Origin: Leucaena leucocephala
Lineage: Eukaryota; Streptophyta; Magnoliopsida; Fabales; Fabaceae
Length of the DNA: 64,000 bases
Assembly: GCA_037074615.1 (NCBI GenBank)
Contig: CM073557.1
Coordinates: 7,146,501 to 7,210,500, forward strand
Direction of reading: 5' to 3'
This document shows, one piece after another, positions 24,229 to 35,742 of this stretch. Position 1 is the stretch's first letter; every line of letters starts with the position of its first letter. The notes beneath the pieces were generated by a model. The model had not been told where the DNA came from and searched no databases. It saw only the letters and a list, made by a program, of their open reading frames with translations. Both the position numbers and the translations under genes were made by a program.

Positions 24229-27200
24229 TGTCACGTCCCAAAATTTAGACCATGACCGGCATGGAATATGAATAGTTTCATATTCCGAAAGCCTAAAAAC
24301 CTCAAATACAACGTTTAAAGTTTCCATAACGTTTTTCAAAATAAACACAATCTTTTCTAAGATCTATGTGGAGCATCTACCTTTTTAACAAAATAACACA
24401 AGTATTTAATAAAGATTAAAATCAATCTTGTTCAAAACACCGCTTCGGATCTGCGAAGAGGCTCTTTACTGCTCAGCGGGAGGATTAGGGTCACCTGCAC
24501 TATCTGAGGCCAAATAATCTACTCGTGAATAACGTCCCAAGAAAATCATGATTCAAAATAATGCGAAATAACAATGCATAAACATGTTTCGATTAACATA
24601 TCGTATTTCAATGCAAACTTTTCCGTAAACCTTTTTTAATTCAGGGGAAACAACAATATGAAATAACCATTTCAAATCAATCTGAAATAACCATTTCAAA
24701 CCAATCATTTAAAAATAATCCTTTCAAAACCATAATTCTTCCGTAGGACTTCAACAGAATGAAAACAGACGTGGACACACAGTCCACGAGGGTAACTAAC
24801 CAATCTGGCAGCTCGAAGCCGCTAACTGTCGGTGGCTCAAAATCACTACCCTTCGCGAGTACGAAACCCACGGTGTAATCTGGTAGCTTAATCACTACCC
24901 TTCGCGAGTACGAAACCCACGGTGTAATCTGGTAGCTCAACCACTACCCTTCGCGAGTACGAAACCCACGGTGTAATCCATCGAGCTCGGGTAACCAAGG
25001 TGCACCAAGGACTAACAGTACTGCTGTTAGCAACCAGCGTTCTGTATTCCATCCTAAAACGTTTCCATCATGCGTGGGGTTTATTTCACATGTAATAATC
25101 TCAACCGTTTCAATGTCATAATTGTTGGTAAAAACCACTTTAAATTTTAAAACCCCAGCATGTACATTTAAAATCAAGTTACTGTAAAAAAAAACATATG
25201 CAATTCACGTAGGAATATTTCATGAATAACATTAGTTCACTGTCAAATCTTTTTCTAAAGCCTCTTTATCCATTTTCATGCATAATCGTAATCTTTTGTA
25301 AATCGATCGAAAGAAAATCATTTCTAACGATTTAAACCATACTTTCGTAAAATTTACTTTTCGAAATCTATATTTGAAATTCATCATTTGAAATGACAAT
25401 GCATTTGAAAAAAAATGTAAATTTTAGGGAACGTTATTCACTCACCTGTCACGCTCCTAAACCGTTACTCTTTTCAGCCCAACAACTTCGATTACATTCA
25501 CTTCTCAATTCCCTGGTATCCCGAACAATATATTAACATTCTATTTAAAGCTTCCACAGAAATCAATCATCCTTAGACTATCATTTCAATCTACAACACA
25601 ATATCAACCATACAACCACAACTCAATTCATAAGCTCCTACCATGACCATAATGTATATACTTATACCTCAAGCCAAAACAGTAACACATATGCACGTGT
25701 GTACATATTCCTAGAAAAAATGATCTAAGCCTCCTTCCCAAATGTTTCCCAATTCATTTGCACGCACACAGACATGCATAGCAACAGAACCCCTTTCTTT
25801 CCTTCAACTAAAATAAGCCACGCATAGGAATCAGATTCCAATGATACCAACAATTGTTCCAAATTCTATTTCATTCACTAATTCCATTAATTACCAACTT
25901 TCTTAAAATCTTAATACACATACACATCTTATGCCTCTGTTCCTCTTTCTCTCCTTCAGCATAACCACACACACACACATCAATTTATCCTCATAGCATA
26001 AGCGCAAGTCACAATACATACACACCCAGCAACAATGTTAGCAAAACACAATCTTCTGTTTTCCTCTTTATTTCACCCATAACAGCACACACATTCATAT
26101 ATATATATATATATATATATCTTCGCAGCACCCTCAATCACAAAGCATATATATAATCATTCATACCAGTAGCAACAGAGCATAAATGTGTATATATATA
26201 TACTTGACTCCAATGATAAAAAGAAATCCTTCCCTGCAACAACACCTAAACAAAATAGTGACCACATACATCCATACTCAGCGCACACTCAGAACATAAT
26301 ATACCTATATCTTTTTCCCACACCAATCCAGAGACCATTATCCCCGACGGCAAATTCTGATTTTGATTCCTTTTATAACTACAGAACACATGTCTAACAC
26401 AGCCAGAACGAAGGATATGGAGTTAAAAAGAATTGTGAAACTCACCCTTTTTTTTTCCAACAACTCCCTTCGTTTCATCTCTCTTTCACACACACAAACA
26501 GAGTGGAACCCAAATGCTCTGATCAATGCCACCAACCAGAATAGCAATGGAAATTAAGCTATCCAACCAACGCACACACTCAACAGAGAAAGGGGAGTTA
26601 AGGGTGAAAACAGGGGAAAGAAAGAAGAGGCTTACTACCGAGGAAATTGAAGCCAGGGACTCGCCGCGCTCTGGTTTTCAGAGCTGGAAGGACGGCCACT
26701 AATCACCCACTCTGCCTCTCACCAATGGAGAAGCCACCGCGATGCCGACAGGGGAAAAAGACTGGGACTTTGGATTTGCTACAGTGGATAGGACGCCTTT
26801 TCCACTCTTCCCTCTGACGAAGACTGCCCCCGTTGCGGCGCTCTGTCACACTTTCTCTCCCCTTGGCTCCATTTTTGGCCAAATAGGCACTGCAGCTGAG
26901 TGAACAACTCAGGCACAACGATCCAGGCGCAAAGATTGACAGAAGGAAGGCAACGATGGCGTAAAGACTCCTTTCCCGCACTTTCGCTGCTTCCGCCTGC
27001 GTCGCCTCCTGCTGGCCTGCTGCGAAGTCTCAGAGAAGAATGGGGAGAGCGTACGGCCATCAGAAAGGAAAAAGTGATGAGGGTAAATTGGTAATTTCGC
27101 CTGCCTAAAAAGAAAATAAAACCTCCACTCTTGCAACTGTCAGAGTTCGAACACGAGACCACAGAATTCTTCCTCCACCTTTGGACCACTCTGCTAACAT

Positions 27201-27302
27201 GCTCCCATTGACATTTCCTGAACCAAATAAATATATATATATTCTTTTACTAAAGTTTTGTTTGTTTTGTTTTTTTTTCCTGAAAATTCCTGAGCCATGA
27301 CA
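24229..27302 (+). mobile_element. LTR-type element (probable solo LTR), 3.07 kb, in receptor-kinase intron
   Basis: Begins TGTCACGTCCC and ends CCTGAGCCATGACA (TG...CA with inverted TGTCA/TGACA), flanked by ATTTT on both sides (24224-24228 and 27303-27307). The 5' ~900 bp is related to the element at 30404-31693 in the same orientation. It contains a three-unit 49 bp tandem repeat and a GC-richer block at 26630-27090. No gag or pol is visible, so a solo LTR or a non-coding LTR element is the best reading; the lineage is not determined. Confidence 0.8.
24844..24980 (+). repeat. 49 bp tandem repeat, about three copies
   Basis: Units start at 24844, 24893 and 24942 with CACTACCCTTCGCGAGTACG. 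Near-identical, the third incomplete. Lies inside the 3.07 kb LTR-type element; the related element at 30404 lacks the clean array. Confidence 0.9.
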
Positions 27303-27998
27303 ATTTTTTAACTTCACCCCTATTTAATATACATTACACCCTATGCAAACAAAGTTAACATAATAATAAATAAATAGTAAAATAGTATATTGATATAAAA
27401 AATTTCTCCTTACCCTATAAATAGAATCAAAATCAACATTATTTCTCTATCTTATAAATAAGATAAGAGGGGTACACTGTATATAGTAGTGAAAATCATA
27501 CGCAATTTAACTTGATTAATTTAAGAACTCTCAATTTCTCAATTCAGGTAGAAATTTTGGTATTGATCCTGATAAATCCCTAAAAGAAAGCAAAGAGAAA
27601 TATTTTAAACGATGATATGTTCTTGTATTAAAGTTTTTTTCACCTAAATTAAATTACTATATACTTACAATGACTCTAACTCGAAAATGAAGTAGCTATG
27701 TGCCCTCTTAACTTGCTCATGGTCAAGTTTCTGCTTGCAATAATCATCAATAGATGCTAAGTCACGATTATGAAGTTTTCTCAAATATAGTTTAATACTC
27801 CGTTTATTTTTAGAAGAGACAATTAATCAAATCACATTTATAAAAGATTAGTTAAAATTAATTAGAGATAATAAATACGTAAAAATATAACTATTTCTCC
27901 AAAAATGCCCATATTTATAGAGGAAGAGTGTGAGTGAAAGAGGGAAAGTTAACTAATAACTAAAAGAGATTTCCTTTAATATTTACCTTGATAATAAA

Positions 27999-28250
27999 TA
28001 CTTCTCTAGTCATTAATTGATAAATTAATTTTTATCCTAAATATAAGATATATTTTTTATATTTGTCAATTTATCTCAAATTGCCCATATCGATACTTTC
28101 TTAATAATAATTAAGGAAATAAGGGAATGAGGGAGTTAAAGAAGATTATTATGGTATTTTAAAAAAATATGTCAAATTAACTAACTTAACTAATTTTTTA
28201 AATCTAATTAAATTAATTAAATATGTCATATATTAAAGATAAGAGGAGTA
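27999..28250. mobile_element. Stowaway-like MITE
   Basis: Ends TACTTCTCTAGTC and GATAAGAGGAGTA form imperfect inverted repeats bounded by TA, as in Tc1/mariner-derived MITEs. Intronic in the receptor-kinase relic. A second possible left end (TACTCCGTTTATT) at 27796 suggests nesting. Confidence 0.55.
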
Positions 28251-28789
28251 CAATGATATTAATATAATTAATTAAATGGAGGCAAAATAGGAAATTAACA
28301 AAAAAAATTGGAGACAACTTTTAAGTGTCTCTTATAGATAGAAACAAGGTATAAAAAATATCTTATAAAAAGGAAAGAAGTCGAGTATCCTGTAAATTCA
28401 CTTGACATAACATCAATTTAACTAGAGTCAAGTCAATATACATTTGATAATCAAACATTCAAGCATTTAGAACTAGTGGAACTATCACACAGTTCATATA
28501 TTGCATCAAGGAATAATATATGCTCATAAACCTTTTTTTTTTCTTCACTTTAGTTCAAGGAGCGAATGCTTATAATGAGGGGATCCTTGCGTTGGAATCA
28601 TTGATACCATATGTGCACCTAAGTCCCTCTCATGATGCATATTCCTTGGGAACACATGGATCTCCTTGCCAGTCTGCTTTGGAGATTTTGTATGTGTTTT
28701 TTATGTCCAAAATGGCACCCACTAATAAATAGGGCCTCATGAGTCAAAGTCAAACGCATTCACATACGCACAAAAACGATAAAAGGGTG

Positions 28790-29095
28790 TGAAGGTACAT
28801 CTATCACCCTAAATTTCTTATACGCATCCAGTAATTTAAAGTATTTTGTCGGGCATCCAGCATCCTTAAATATTTGTTTAAGAAATACATTCAGTACTTT
28901 AAAATAGTTTTTTATAGTGCATCTAGCACTCTAAAAATATATTATAGCATCTCGCACCAATGTACAAAAATACTTTAGAATGTTGAACACACTTGAAAAA
29001 GTACTTTAGGGTACTAGATGGATCATAAAATACTTTATGATATTGGATGCACCTGAGAAAATACTTTAGGATATTGGATGCATTTTAACCCAACC
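28790..29095. repeat. Diverged short-period repeat (CATCCAGCA...TACTTTA type)
   Basis: Successive units of roughly 35-45 bp alternate 'GCATCNAGCACT' and 'AAAATACTTTA(GG)' motifs, in both orientations across the segment. Related sequence occurs at 56860-57010 and 57240-57550. No coding potential. Confidence 0.5.
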
Positions 29096-29429
29096 ATAAA
29101 ATACAAGGAAATAGTAGCATACCATCTATTTGGTCTATTGGGAAGGTTAGTGGTGTCATGAATCTATAAATCTCAAAGGCATTGAGGATTGGAGGAGCAT
29201 CGGATTCTGATGTTGCACTTATTTGGAGGAGCATCTCAAAGGCATTGAATGGGTGCCAATCTTGCACTCTAACAACTCTGTCAAGGCGCCAGACAAGATG
29301 ATAGATGTGATCCGTGTACCTATACGCTTGCATGATTAGATAAATGAATTTGAGAATAAGGAAATACCCCTATTATTCTAAATATAAGACATATTTAACT
29401 AATTTGATTATATTAAAAAAATTAATTAA

Positions 29430-29703
29430 TACTCTTCCAATTCTTAATATATGACATATTTAACTAATTTGATTAGATTAAGGAAGTTAGTTAAGTTAAT
29501 TAATATAACATATTTTTTCCAAAACACCCTAACAATTTTCCTTAATTCCTTCCCTTCCAACATTTCTTACTTGATTATTGTTGAGGGAGTATCAATAGGG
29601 ACAATTTATGAAAGTATGGATAAATATGATTGGGAAAGAGATCTTATATTTATGACCAAGATGAACTCCTCTATTAGGTTATATATTACATACTAACGGA
29701 GTA
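29430..29703. mobile_element. Stowaway-like MITE, with partial second copy to the left
   Basis: The left end TACTCTTCCAATTCTTAATA pairs imperfectly with the right end (complement TACTCCGTTAGTATGTAATA), TA-bounded. 29366-29429 repeats the ACATATTTAACTAATTTGAT segment, indicating a truncated neighbouring copy. Confidence 0.55.
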
Positions 29704-30403
29704 ATTGGTAATGGGCTTGTGAGTTGTGCCATCTGTTCATAAGAAAGCAAGTAAAAGAAATGGATAAATAGGGTTATAAAATTTTAGTAAAGAGAAGATG
29801 TAAGAAAAATTAATTAAAAGATTTTAACCCTAATTCTCAATTCTGTTTTTTGTATCAGACTTGTTAAAATTTTCCCTACCTTTCTCTACATTATTTCCCT
29901 CATACCAAATAGACCCTCAATAATTTGGGCCCGTTTGTTTAATTAGAAAAAAGAAGAGGAATTGATTATGGTTGATTAGGGATAAAAAACATGGGATCTG
30001 TTGCGAATATTTTACATCTAGCTATTAGCTTATCAAAATATCAACCAAATAACCTTTTTCTTTTATTTATTTTAAACAAACTGTCTCTTTATCTTTAATT
30101 AATGCAAACACAACATGGTAAGAGAAAATGAATAGAGTCACCTGCTGAACGTATCTGAAGTGGTGGAATTCCTGTAGCCAACATCAATTCTGGCATCAAG
30201 GATTAATAGTGATTAAGAAGGGGAGGGAGTCATATAAATAGAATTTCTGAGCAGTCTTAGCTCCAATGTAGAAATGAAAGTTATTCCTTTGCCAGTCTTC
30301 AAAAGGAAAATGTCTATGGTGTCGGTTGTGGGAGTATGGATAATCTCTGCTAATTCAAAATGTTTATATGGATTAATATCTGTCCAGTTATTGACGCTGA
30401 GGT

Positions 30404-31693
30404 TGTTACGTCCTAAAATTTAAGCTGTGACCAGTACAGAATATGAACAAATTCATATTTTGTAAGTCTAAGACCTTGAATAAATCATTTAAAATAAAAA
30501 TCATAATCTATTAACATTTTAAATCAAAGGCAAACCTTCTGTAGGAATTTTGACAAGATCATCGTTGTATAACCGATCTCCCAACAATCTTACAACAGAT
30601 TACAAACGTTCAAATCTTCTGTAATATTTTTTTAAAATAACGAGAATCTTATCTATAGACTATGTGGAGCGTTTATCCTTTCATCAAAACAATACAAGTG
30701 TTTTATAAATGATAATTACATTAAAAAGGAGATTTCTCAAAATCAGGGCTTCAGTTCGAATGGGAGGCTCTTCATTGCTCAGCTAGAGGAGTAGGGTCAA
30801 CTGCACTATCTGAAGCCAAATAATCTACTCGTGAATAATGTCACAAAAATATAATTTAAAAATATAGAAATAAACAATGCATCAACATGTTTAAATATAA
30901 ATCATAACATTTTATAATTCGATACAGATATTTCAGTAAACATTTGATTTCATAAAAACTATTTAAAACAATCATTTTTTTGTAGGACTTCAACAGAACA
31001 AAAATAAAAGTGGACACACTGTCCATGAGGGTAACTAACCAATCCGGCATGGCTCGAAGCTACGAAAACATGCGTAGATACGAGACCCATGAATAATAGG
31101 CGTGAAAATAAATCCCACGAATAATCGGGTCAAGTATGAGACTTACAAATATCCATCGAGCTTGAGTTTAACCATGGCACATGAAGAACTAACAGTATTG
31201 TTGTTAGTAACCAGCATTCTGTATTTCGTCCTTTTCTGAAAATCTTTCCAGCATGCGTGGGATCCATTTGACATTTAATAACCACAACACTTTCCAATAC
31301 AACAGTTTTCACTAAAAATACTTCATAATCCTGAAACCCCAGCAACCTTTGACTATAAAAATTTTCAAACCTTGCAACCACATTAATTTTGAATAATATA
31401 ACATCTTAATTTTTTTACGTCTTAAGGACTAAACGGTAGCATTTGAAACCACTTTAAAGGTTATTGAAGTCAAATTGTATAATCTGAAATTTTACTCTAT
31501 CGAGTATTGTTTATTGTGTAAATTTGAGAGGAGTGACCTGACTTCAAAAAATCATAATTAAATTTAGAAAAATTGAAATGAAGTGGTTCAAATTGCTACA
31601 CAAAGCTAACTTAATACTCTTTCAGGAAAAAATAACTCGTTGACGTAGAAGTCAATTGTGTTTTATATTTGCGAAATTTTCAGGGCCATTACA
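30404..31693 (+). mobile_element. LTR-type element (probable solo LTR), 1.29 kb, inside malectin exon
   Basis: Begins TGTTACGTCC and ends CAGGGCCATTACA, flanked by GAGGT on both sides (30399-30403 and 31694-31698). Related to 24229-27302 but shorter, with most of the 3' two-thirds missing. If the element and one TSD are ignored, the host frame reads straight through as F-D-F-Y-L-S-V-N-N-W on the minus strand, the conserved start of the next malectin block. Insertion into a coding exon is therefore certain in position. Confidence 0.9.
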
Positions 31694-32464
31694 GAGGTAG
31701 AAGTCAAACGTAGGAGTTTGATTTTTGCCATCATAATTTCCATATGCGAAGAAAGCTCTTATAAGGTAATTGTTGTTTTTGCCTTGTCTTGGTCTTAGGT
31801 TGTAGCAATTCCTTTTCCCTTCTGGTTCTGGGAAACTTCTCAGCGTTTTGCAATTGCCTCCCAAAGTAAAGATAATCAGTGCCGTATCTTTTATCACGTA
31901 ACACCAAATAATTTGTTCCTAACCTACAAAGCCTATGTCTGTCTGATACGAGATTCTAGTTTGTGGGTTAGTGTATGCGTTGCTTGCTCTACAGTCAATG
32001 CTTATGAAATCTGTGTATGCAAAACTTGATAGCAATTTAATAAAAGGGTTAAGGTCAAATTTCATCCTGGAAGTATTCCAAAGGTTTTCTTGATCAATAT
32101 CACTTCGTAAGTGTTAAAAACAATCAAAGTTGACCATTAATCATTAATAGATTTTAATAGTTAGGGTAACATTTCACCTTTTCTAACAATTACAAAGTGA
32201 TGCTGATATAAGAAAAACTTTTAAATATCAGCAGCTCCTACACGAAATTAGACCTTAACCCTTCATTACAAGTACAACAAACTATGGCTGGCTTTAAATT
32301 AACGGAGAGCTTTCTGATCGAACCAAAGAGACATATGGAAACATTGGGCACTTTACCAGGTGGGCGTCGCTGGTGGTGAGTTTCATTGCATCCATCATTG
32401 CGTTGCCAAGCAGGAAAAGTTGTATGAAGGCGAACCATAGAATTCCTTGAGGCGCCCTCTCCAT

Positions 32465-33363
32465 GTGATTTGTTGAATTCCATGAACACGCTATATATAT
32501 ATATATATCTTTCTGGTACATTATAATAAATATATATAAGAGAAACAGTTAAATATACAAGTAAGAAAAACAAAAGAGATCATGAACTCACCTCGATCAG
32601 GCTCGAGATCTCAAATTCAAGCCAAATTGAGCAATGGTTTGAGTACTCTTGTATGGTGGTGGTGGTGGGGGGGGGGGTTTGCTTATATAATAAGTAGGAA
32701 GTAGTGTTTACTCTCTGGTATTTGGAATTGGCTTTTACTATTTGATTACTTTTTTTATTTCCGAAAGTGTCTGTAAAAATAGTAATAATAGTTAATGTCT
32801 CACAACTATAATGATAATAATTACTTGTTTTTAAAATTAAAAATTTTGCTAAAGAATATATAAATAAATTATAATTTATGCGTTTTCAATTAAAAACAAA
32901 AATTCATTTATGTTCCTGAAAGTCATTACTCACATCACTCATACTTTGAAGTACTGGAGAATTAGATGTACAGTACTGTAGTACTGTTAATGTAAAATAT
33001 TTTGGTGGAAAATATTATGTGTCTGTGTCTCCTTAATTTGCATCACTTGGTGAGCCCAGATTATCACCCACTGTCTTCTTCACTGAATAGTGGCAAGTGA
33101 AGAAAGGGATCTCACGTCTCACAACATACGGATTGAAATAATTAATGGGCCAAAAAGTGGACAAGTTTCGATTATTAGAATTTGGAACGTTGAAATTAAT
33201 TAAGGATTATTCATGAGTTGCACTTATATGATTATATTGTATCTCTCTTTCCCGTCAAGTTCATTTCATTGTGTTGTTGGAATTAATCCAACAAACATAC
33301 AGTAAAAGAAAGATCAGCGCAAAGGCATATAATCAAATTGAGGGACCAATGACATATTCAAGT
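32465..33363. other. Spacer between receptor-kinase relic and UGT relic
   Basis: AT-rich, with a GGT/G11 run at 32655-32678, an (AT)n run near 32492-32508 and the dispersed repeat at 32772-32946. No gene seen. Confidence 0.5.
32772..32946 (+). repeat. Dispersed ~175 bp repeat, copy A
   Basis: Starts TGTAAAAATAGTAATAATAG and is about 90 percent similar by eye to 41423-41595. No terminal inverted repeats or coding potential seen. Confidence 0.8.
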
Positions 33364-34450
33364 ATGTCAAGCAAGTTTATTCTCCGTACTTGCCTGTTGC
33401 ATGATATCTTCCATCAGCAGGCTTATGTTACGATGAGAAGATCCACCATTTTCGACAGCTTTCTTTGCCATCTCACTCAATTCTTTAGCTTTCTTCCTTC
33501 TCTCTTCACTTCCTTCTCCTTCGCCCATCACAATGCTTATTGCCTTCTCAATATCTTGCTTCTTCACAACCACACCAATCTTCTCTTCCTCTCCAAACTT
33601 CTTCTGCACCTCCACCCCAACGCTCACCCCAATCTTCAACACTTTACAAACCAGCCTCTCATTTAGAAACTGATCTACAAATAATGGCCAAGTCACCAGT
33701 GGCACTCCTGCACTTATCCCTTCAAGTGTTGAATTCCAACCACAGTGTGTTATGAATCCTCCTACTGAAGGGTGTGACAATACCAGAACTTGTGGAGCCC
33801 AACCTCTGATTAAAAGGCCTCTTCCTTTGATCCTTTCCTCAAATTCATCGTCCTTGATCCAATTTTCCAGCTCTTCTAACTTGTCTCCTTCTCTGATGAC
33901 CCAAATAAATGGTTTCTCTGAAGCTTCCAAGGCCAAGGCAAGCTTTGCTAGCAGTGAGGTAATGAGGTTACATAAGCTTCCAAGACAGACATAGACCACA
34001 GACTGAGGTTTCTGGGAATCAAGCCACTTCTAGCACAGCTTTTCGTTATGGAGGCCTTGTTGCCTCTCTGCCTTATCCAATTCCTCTTTGTTACACAGTG
34101 AGGCTGGCCCAATACACCGCACCTTATCCTTTCTTTCCTTCTTGTAATCCTTCACATATTCTCCCTCCAATTCTTCTAAAGTGTTTATGATTGCACCATC
34201 GACCTTGTCTCAGCATCAACCATCTGTTCATGAAACTTCTTTACTCTATCATGTTCCATTGATCCTGGTATTTGATTTTTGGTCTCCTCAATATGGTGAG
34301 GTATGCCAGGCACGGTGAAGAACTCCGATTCTGATATGTGCTTATAAAAAAATAGAGGTATAAAAACCCTTTTAGATGTTGTTTCAACAGAGACTGCGCT
34401 ACCAACATGAATCGACGTTGGTCCGCGCACATGGAATTGAAAATAGCCAT
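33364..34450 (-). pseudogene. Family-1 UDP-glycosyltransferase (UGT73-like), broken, N-terminus missing
   Basis: The C-terminal domain is open from 33999 to the TGA at 33364-33366 (210 residues) and keeps a complete 44-residue PSPG box starting W-A-P-Q-V-L-V-L at residue 67, with H-C-G-W-N-S-T at its centre and Gln at the last position, as in UDP-glucose-using enzymes. Upstream the same protein continues in pieces: W-L-D-S-Q-K-P after an in-frame TAG (Cys to stop) near 34032, Y-V-K-D-Y-K-K and C-I-G-P-A-S-L-C-N-K-E around 34100-34180, then a frameshift near 34190 and F-F-T-V-P-G-I-P-H-H-I at 34185-34430. The first ~180 residues (acceptor site, catalytic His) are not found. The likely ancestral role is glucosylation of small metabolites in the cytosol; now inactive. 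Confidence 0.88.
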
Positions 34451-35325
34451 AATAATAAACTTATATATATCCCTTTAGTGGTTGAGTAGTCTTGCTCGGT
34501 TCCTCCATGGATGGATCAGTGGCAGATGAATGTTTCAATCATTCAACTCGTTACAGAGATTCATGAACACTTTTCAATTTTCTCCGAGCATGGCACTAGC
34601 ATCCACTTAACAACACCTTCAAAACCAATATATCTGCTCTCCCATCAATCAAATCAAACACTCTGAATTTATCGTCAATTAATTTAACTTTTGTTTCCAT
34701 GCAATAATTAAGCATGGATCCCCGTCCGGTTACTTTAGATCTATACAGATATGAACTGCAAAATCATGCAAATTGTTTCAGTAACAAGCTAGGCATATGA
34801 TTTCCATTTCCCCTCCATATTTAACGGACATCGATAAATTATTGTATTCAAATTCGTTCTTTTTTGTTTATTTTTAAATATAAAACTAAATATTTTTCAC
34901 TTACAATTCTCAATTCAAGTTTCAAATCTTCCATTATCCATGGAGCCATTCTGTGATTCACTGGTTATGGAATGATCCAACAAGCCACGTGCAATTCAAG
35001 ATTAGTCTAAAATGCGAGTTCCCTTAAAACTTCACTCCCCAGTGATTATCAAAGGGGGAACCAGCTGGAGTTGTAAGGCCCGGCTCCCGCATTATCTTTT
35101 CCCGACGACGCTTTTTAGTTTACAATAATTTCAGTGAAGATGACGCCTCCTACAATAGAATTTCTCTATTTATTGCACCCACACAACAAGATTTGCTCGT
35201 TAATGTATGATCCATGTAACCGATTATATCTAGTAAGATAAGACTTGTTATTATACTATATAATAATAAAGATTGACTACATAAATCATATGGTGTTATT
35301 GTCCTATAAACAACTAATTTTTTTA
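34451..35325. other. Spacer, no recognised gene
   Basis: No long frames; the UGT N-terminus was looked for here and not found. Confidence 0.5.
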
Positions 35326-35330
35326 GATAA

Positions 35331-35503
35331 TGTCAACCACATAATCTTGTTAATATTGTTATTAGATAACAATCGTAACTTAATTCTATGATGATTCTAT
35401 TTTATGTTGCTTAATTAGTTGAAAGTTAGTTGTATTATTTGATTACATATACTTGGATGATTAATAAAGCAATATAATTCATTTTCCCAACTGTTGAGTC
35501 ACA
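35331..35503 (+). repeat. 5' LTR of small copia element
   Basis: TGTCAACC...GAGTCACA, 173 bp. Confidence 0.95.
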
Positions 35504-35517
35504 TGGTATCTAGAGCC
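35504..35517 (+). other. Primer binding site (initiator tRNA-Met type)
   Basis: TGGTATCTAGAGCC immediately follows the LTR; one base differs from TGGTATCAGAGCC. Confidence 0.85.
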
Positions 35518-35742
35518 TAGCCTTTTTCTCTCTCTCTCGCCTTCCCTTTCTCTCCTTCTCCCTCTCCCGGAGATTCCATATCACTATAGCTTTATCTTTG
35601 CTCTCTTCTCAGTCTCCCATTTCTCTAACAATTGTGATGGAAAATCAAATCATCTTTACAGTGATACGCGCTCTCCTCCTTCAAACCCACACAGTCTAAC
35701 CTTTCTGTCTCCTTGGTCTTCCTTCTCATTTTCCCTTTTTTC

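Larger units (their letters stand above)
20155..32464 (-). pseudogene. Malectin-like LRR receptor kinase (LRR-I type), decayed and 3'-truncated
   Basis: Exons recognised on the minus strand by translation plus GT/AG sites: 32464-32357 (signal peptide, F-I-Q-L-F-L-L-G), about 32024-30142 (malectin-like; F-I-S-I-D-C, Y-G-N-Y-D-G-K-N-Q) with an LTR element inserted in it, 29319-29123, 28721-28574 (W-Q-G-D-P-C-V-P-K-E-Y), 27730-27669, 27579-27512, 24067-23996 (72 bp LRR exon, L-T-G-S-I-P), 23713-23547 (transmembrane segment), 22624-22417 (Gly-rich loop and A-V-K), 22274-22148, 20728-20666, 20323-20155 (V-H-R-D-L-K, truncated activation loop). Defects are a stop at TGG-to-TGA in exon 4, a lost GT donor at 28573, frameshifts in several exons, loss of the FG of DFG, part of the malectin domain missing, and no downstream exons. 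It would have been a plasma-membrane receptor kinase. Confidence 0.9.

Noticed and set aside
26703..27189. Overlapping minus- and plus-strand frames of 64-136 codons in a GC-richer block
   Set aside because: They overlap in several frames, match no family I know and lie inside the 3.07 kb LTR-type element. Open by base composition.
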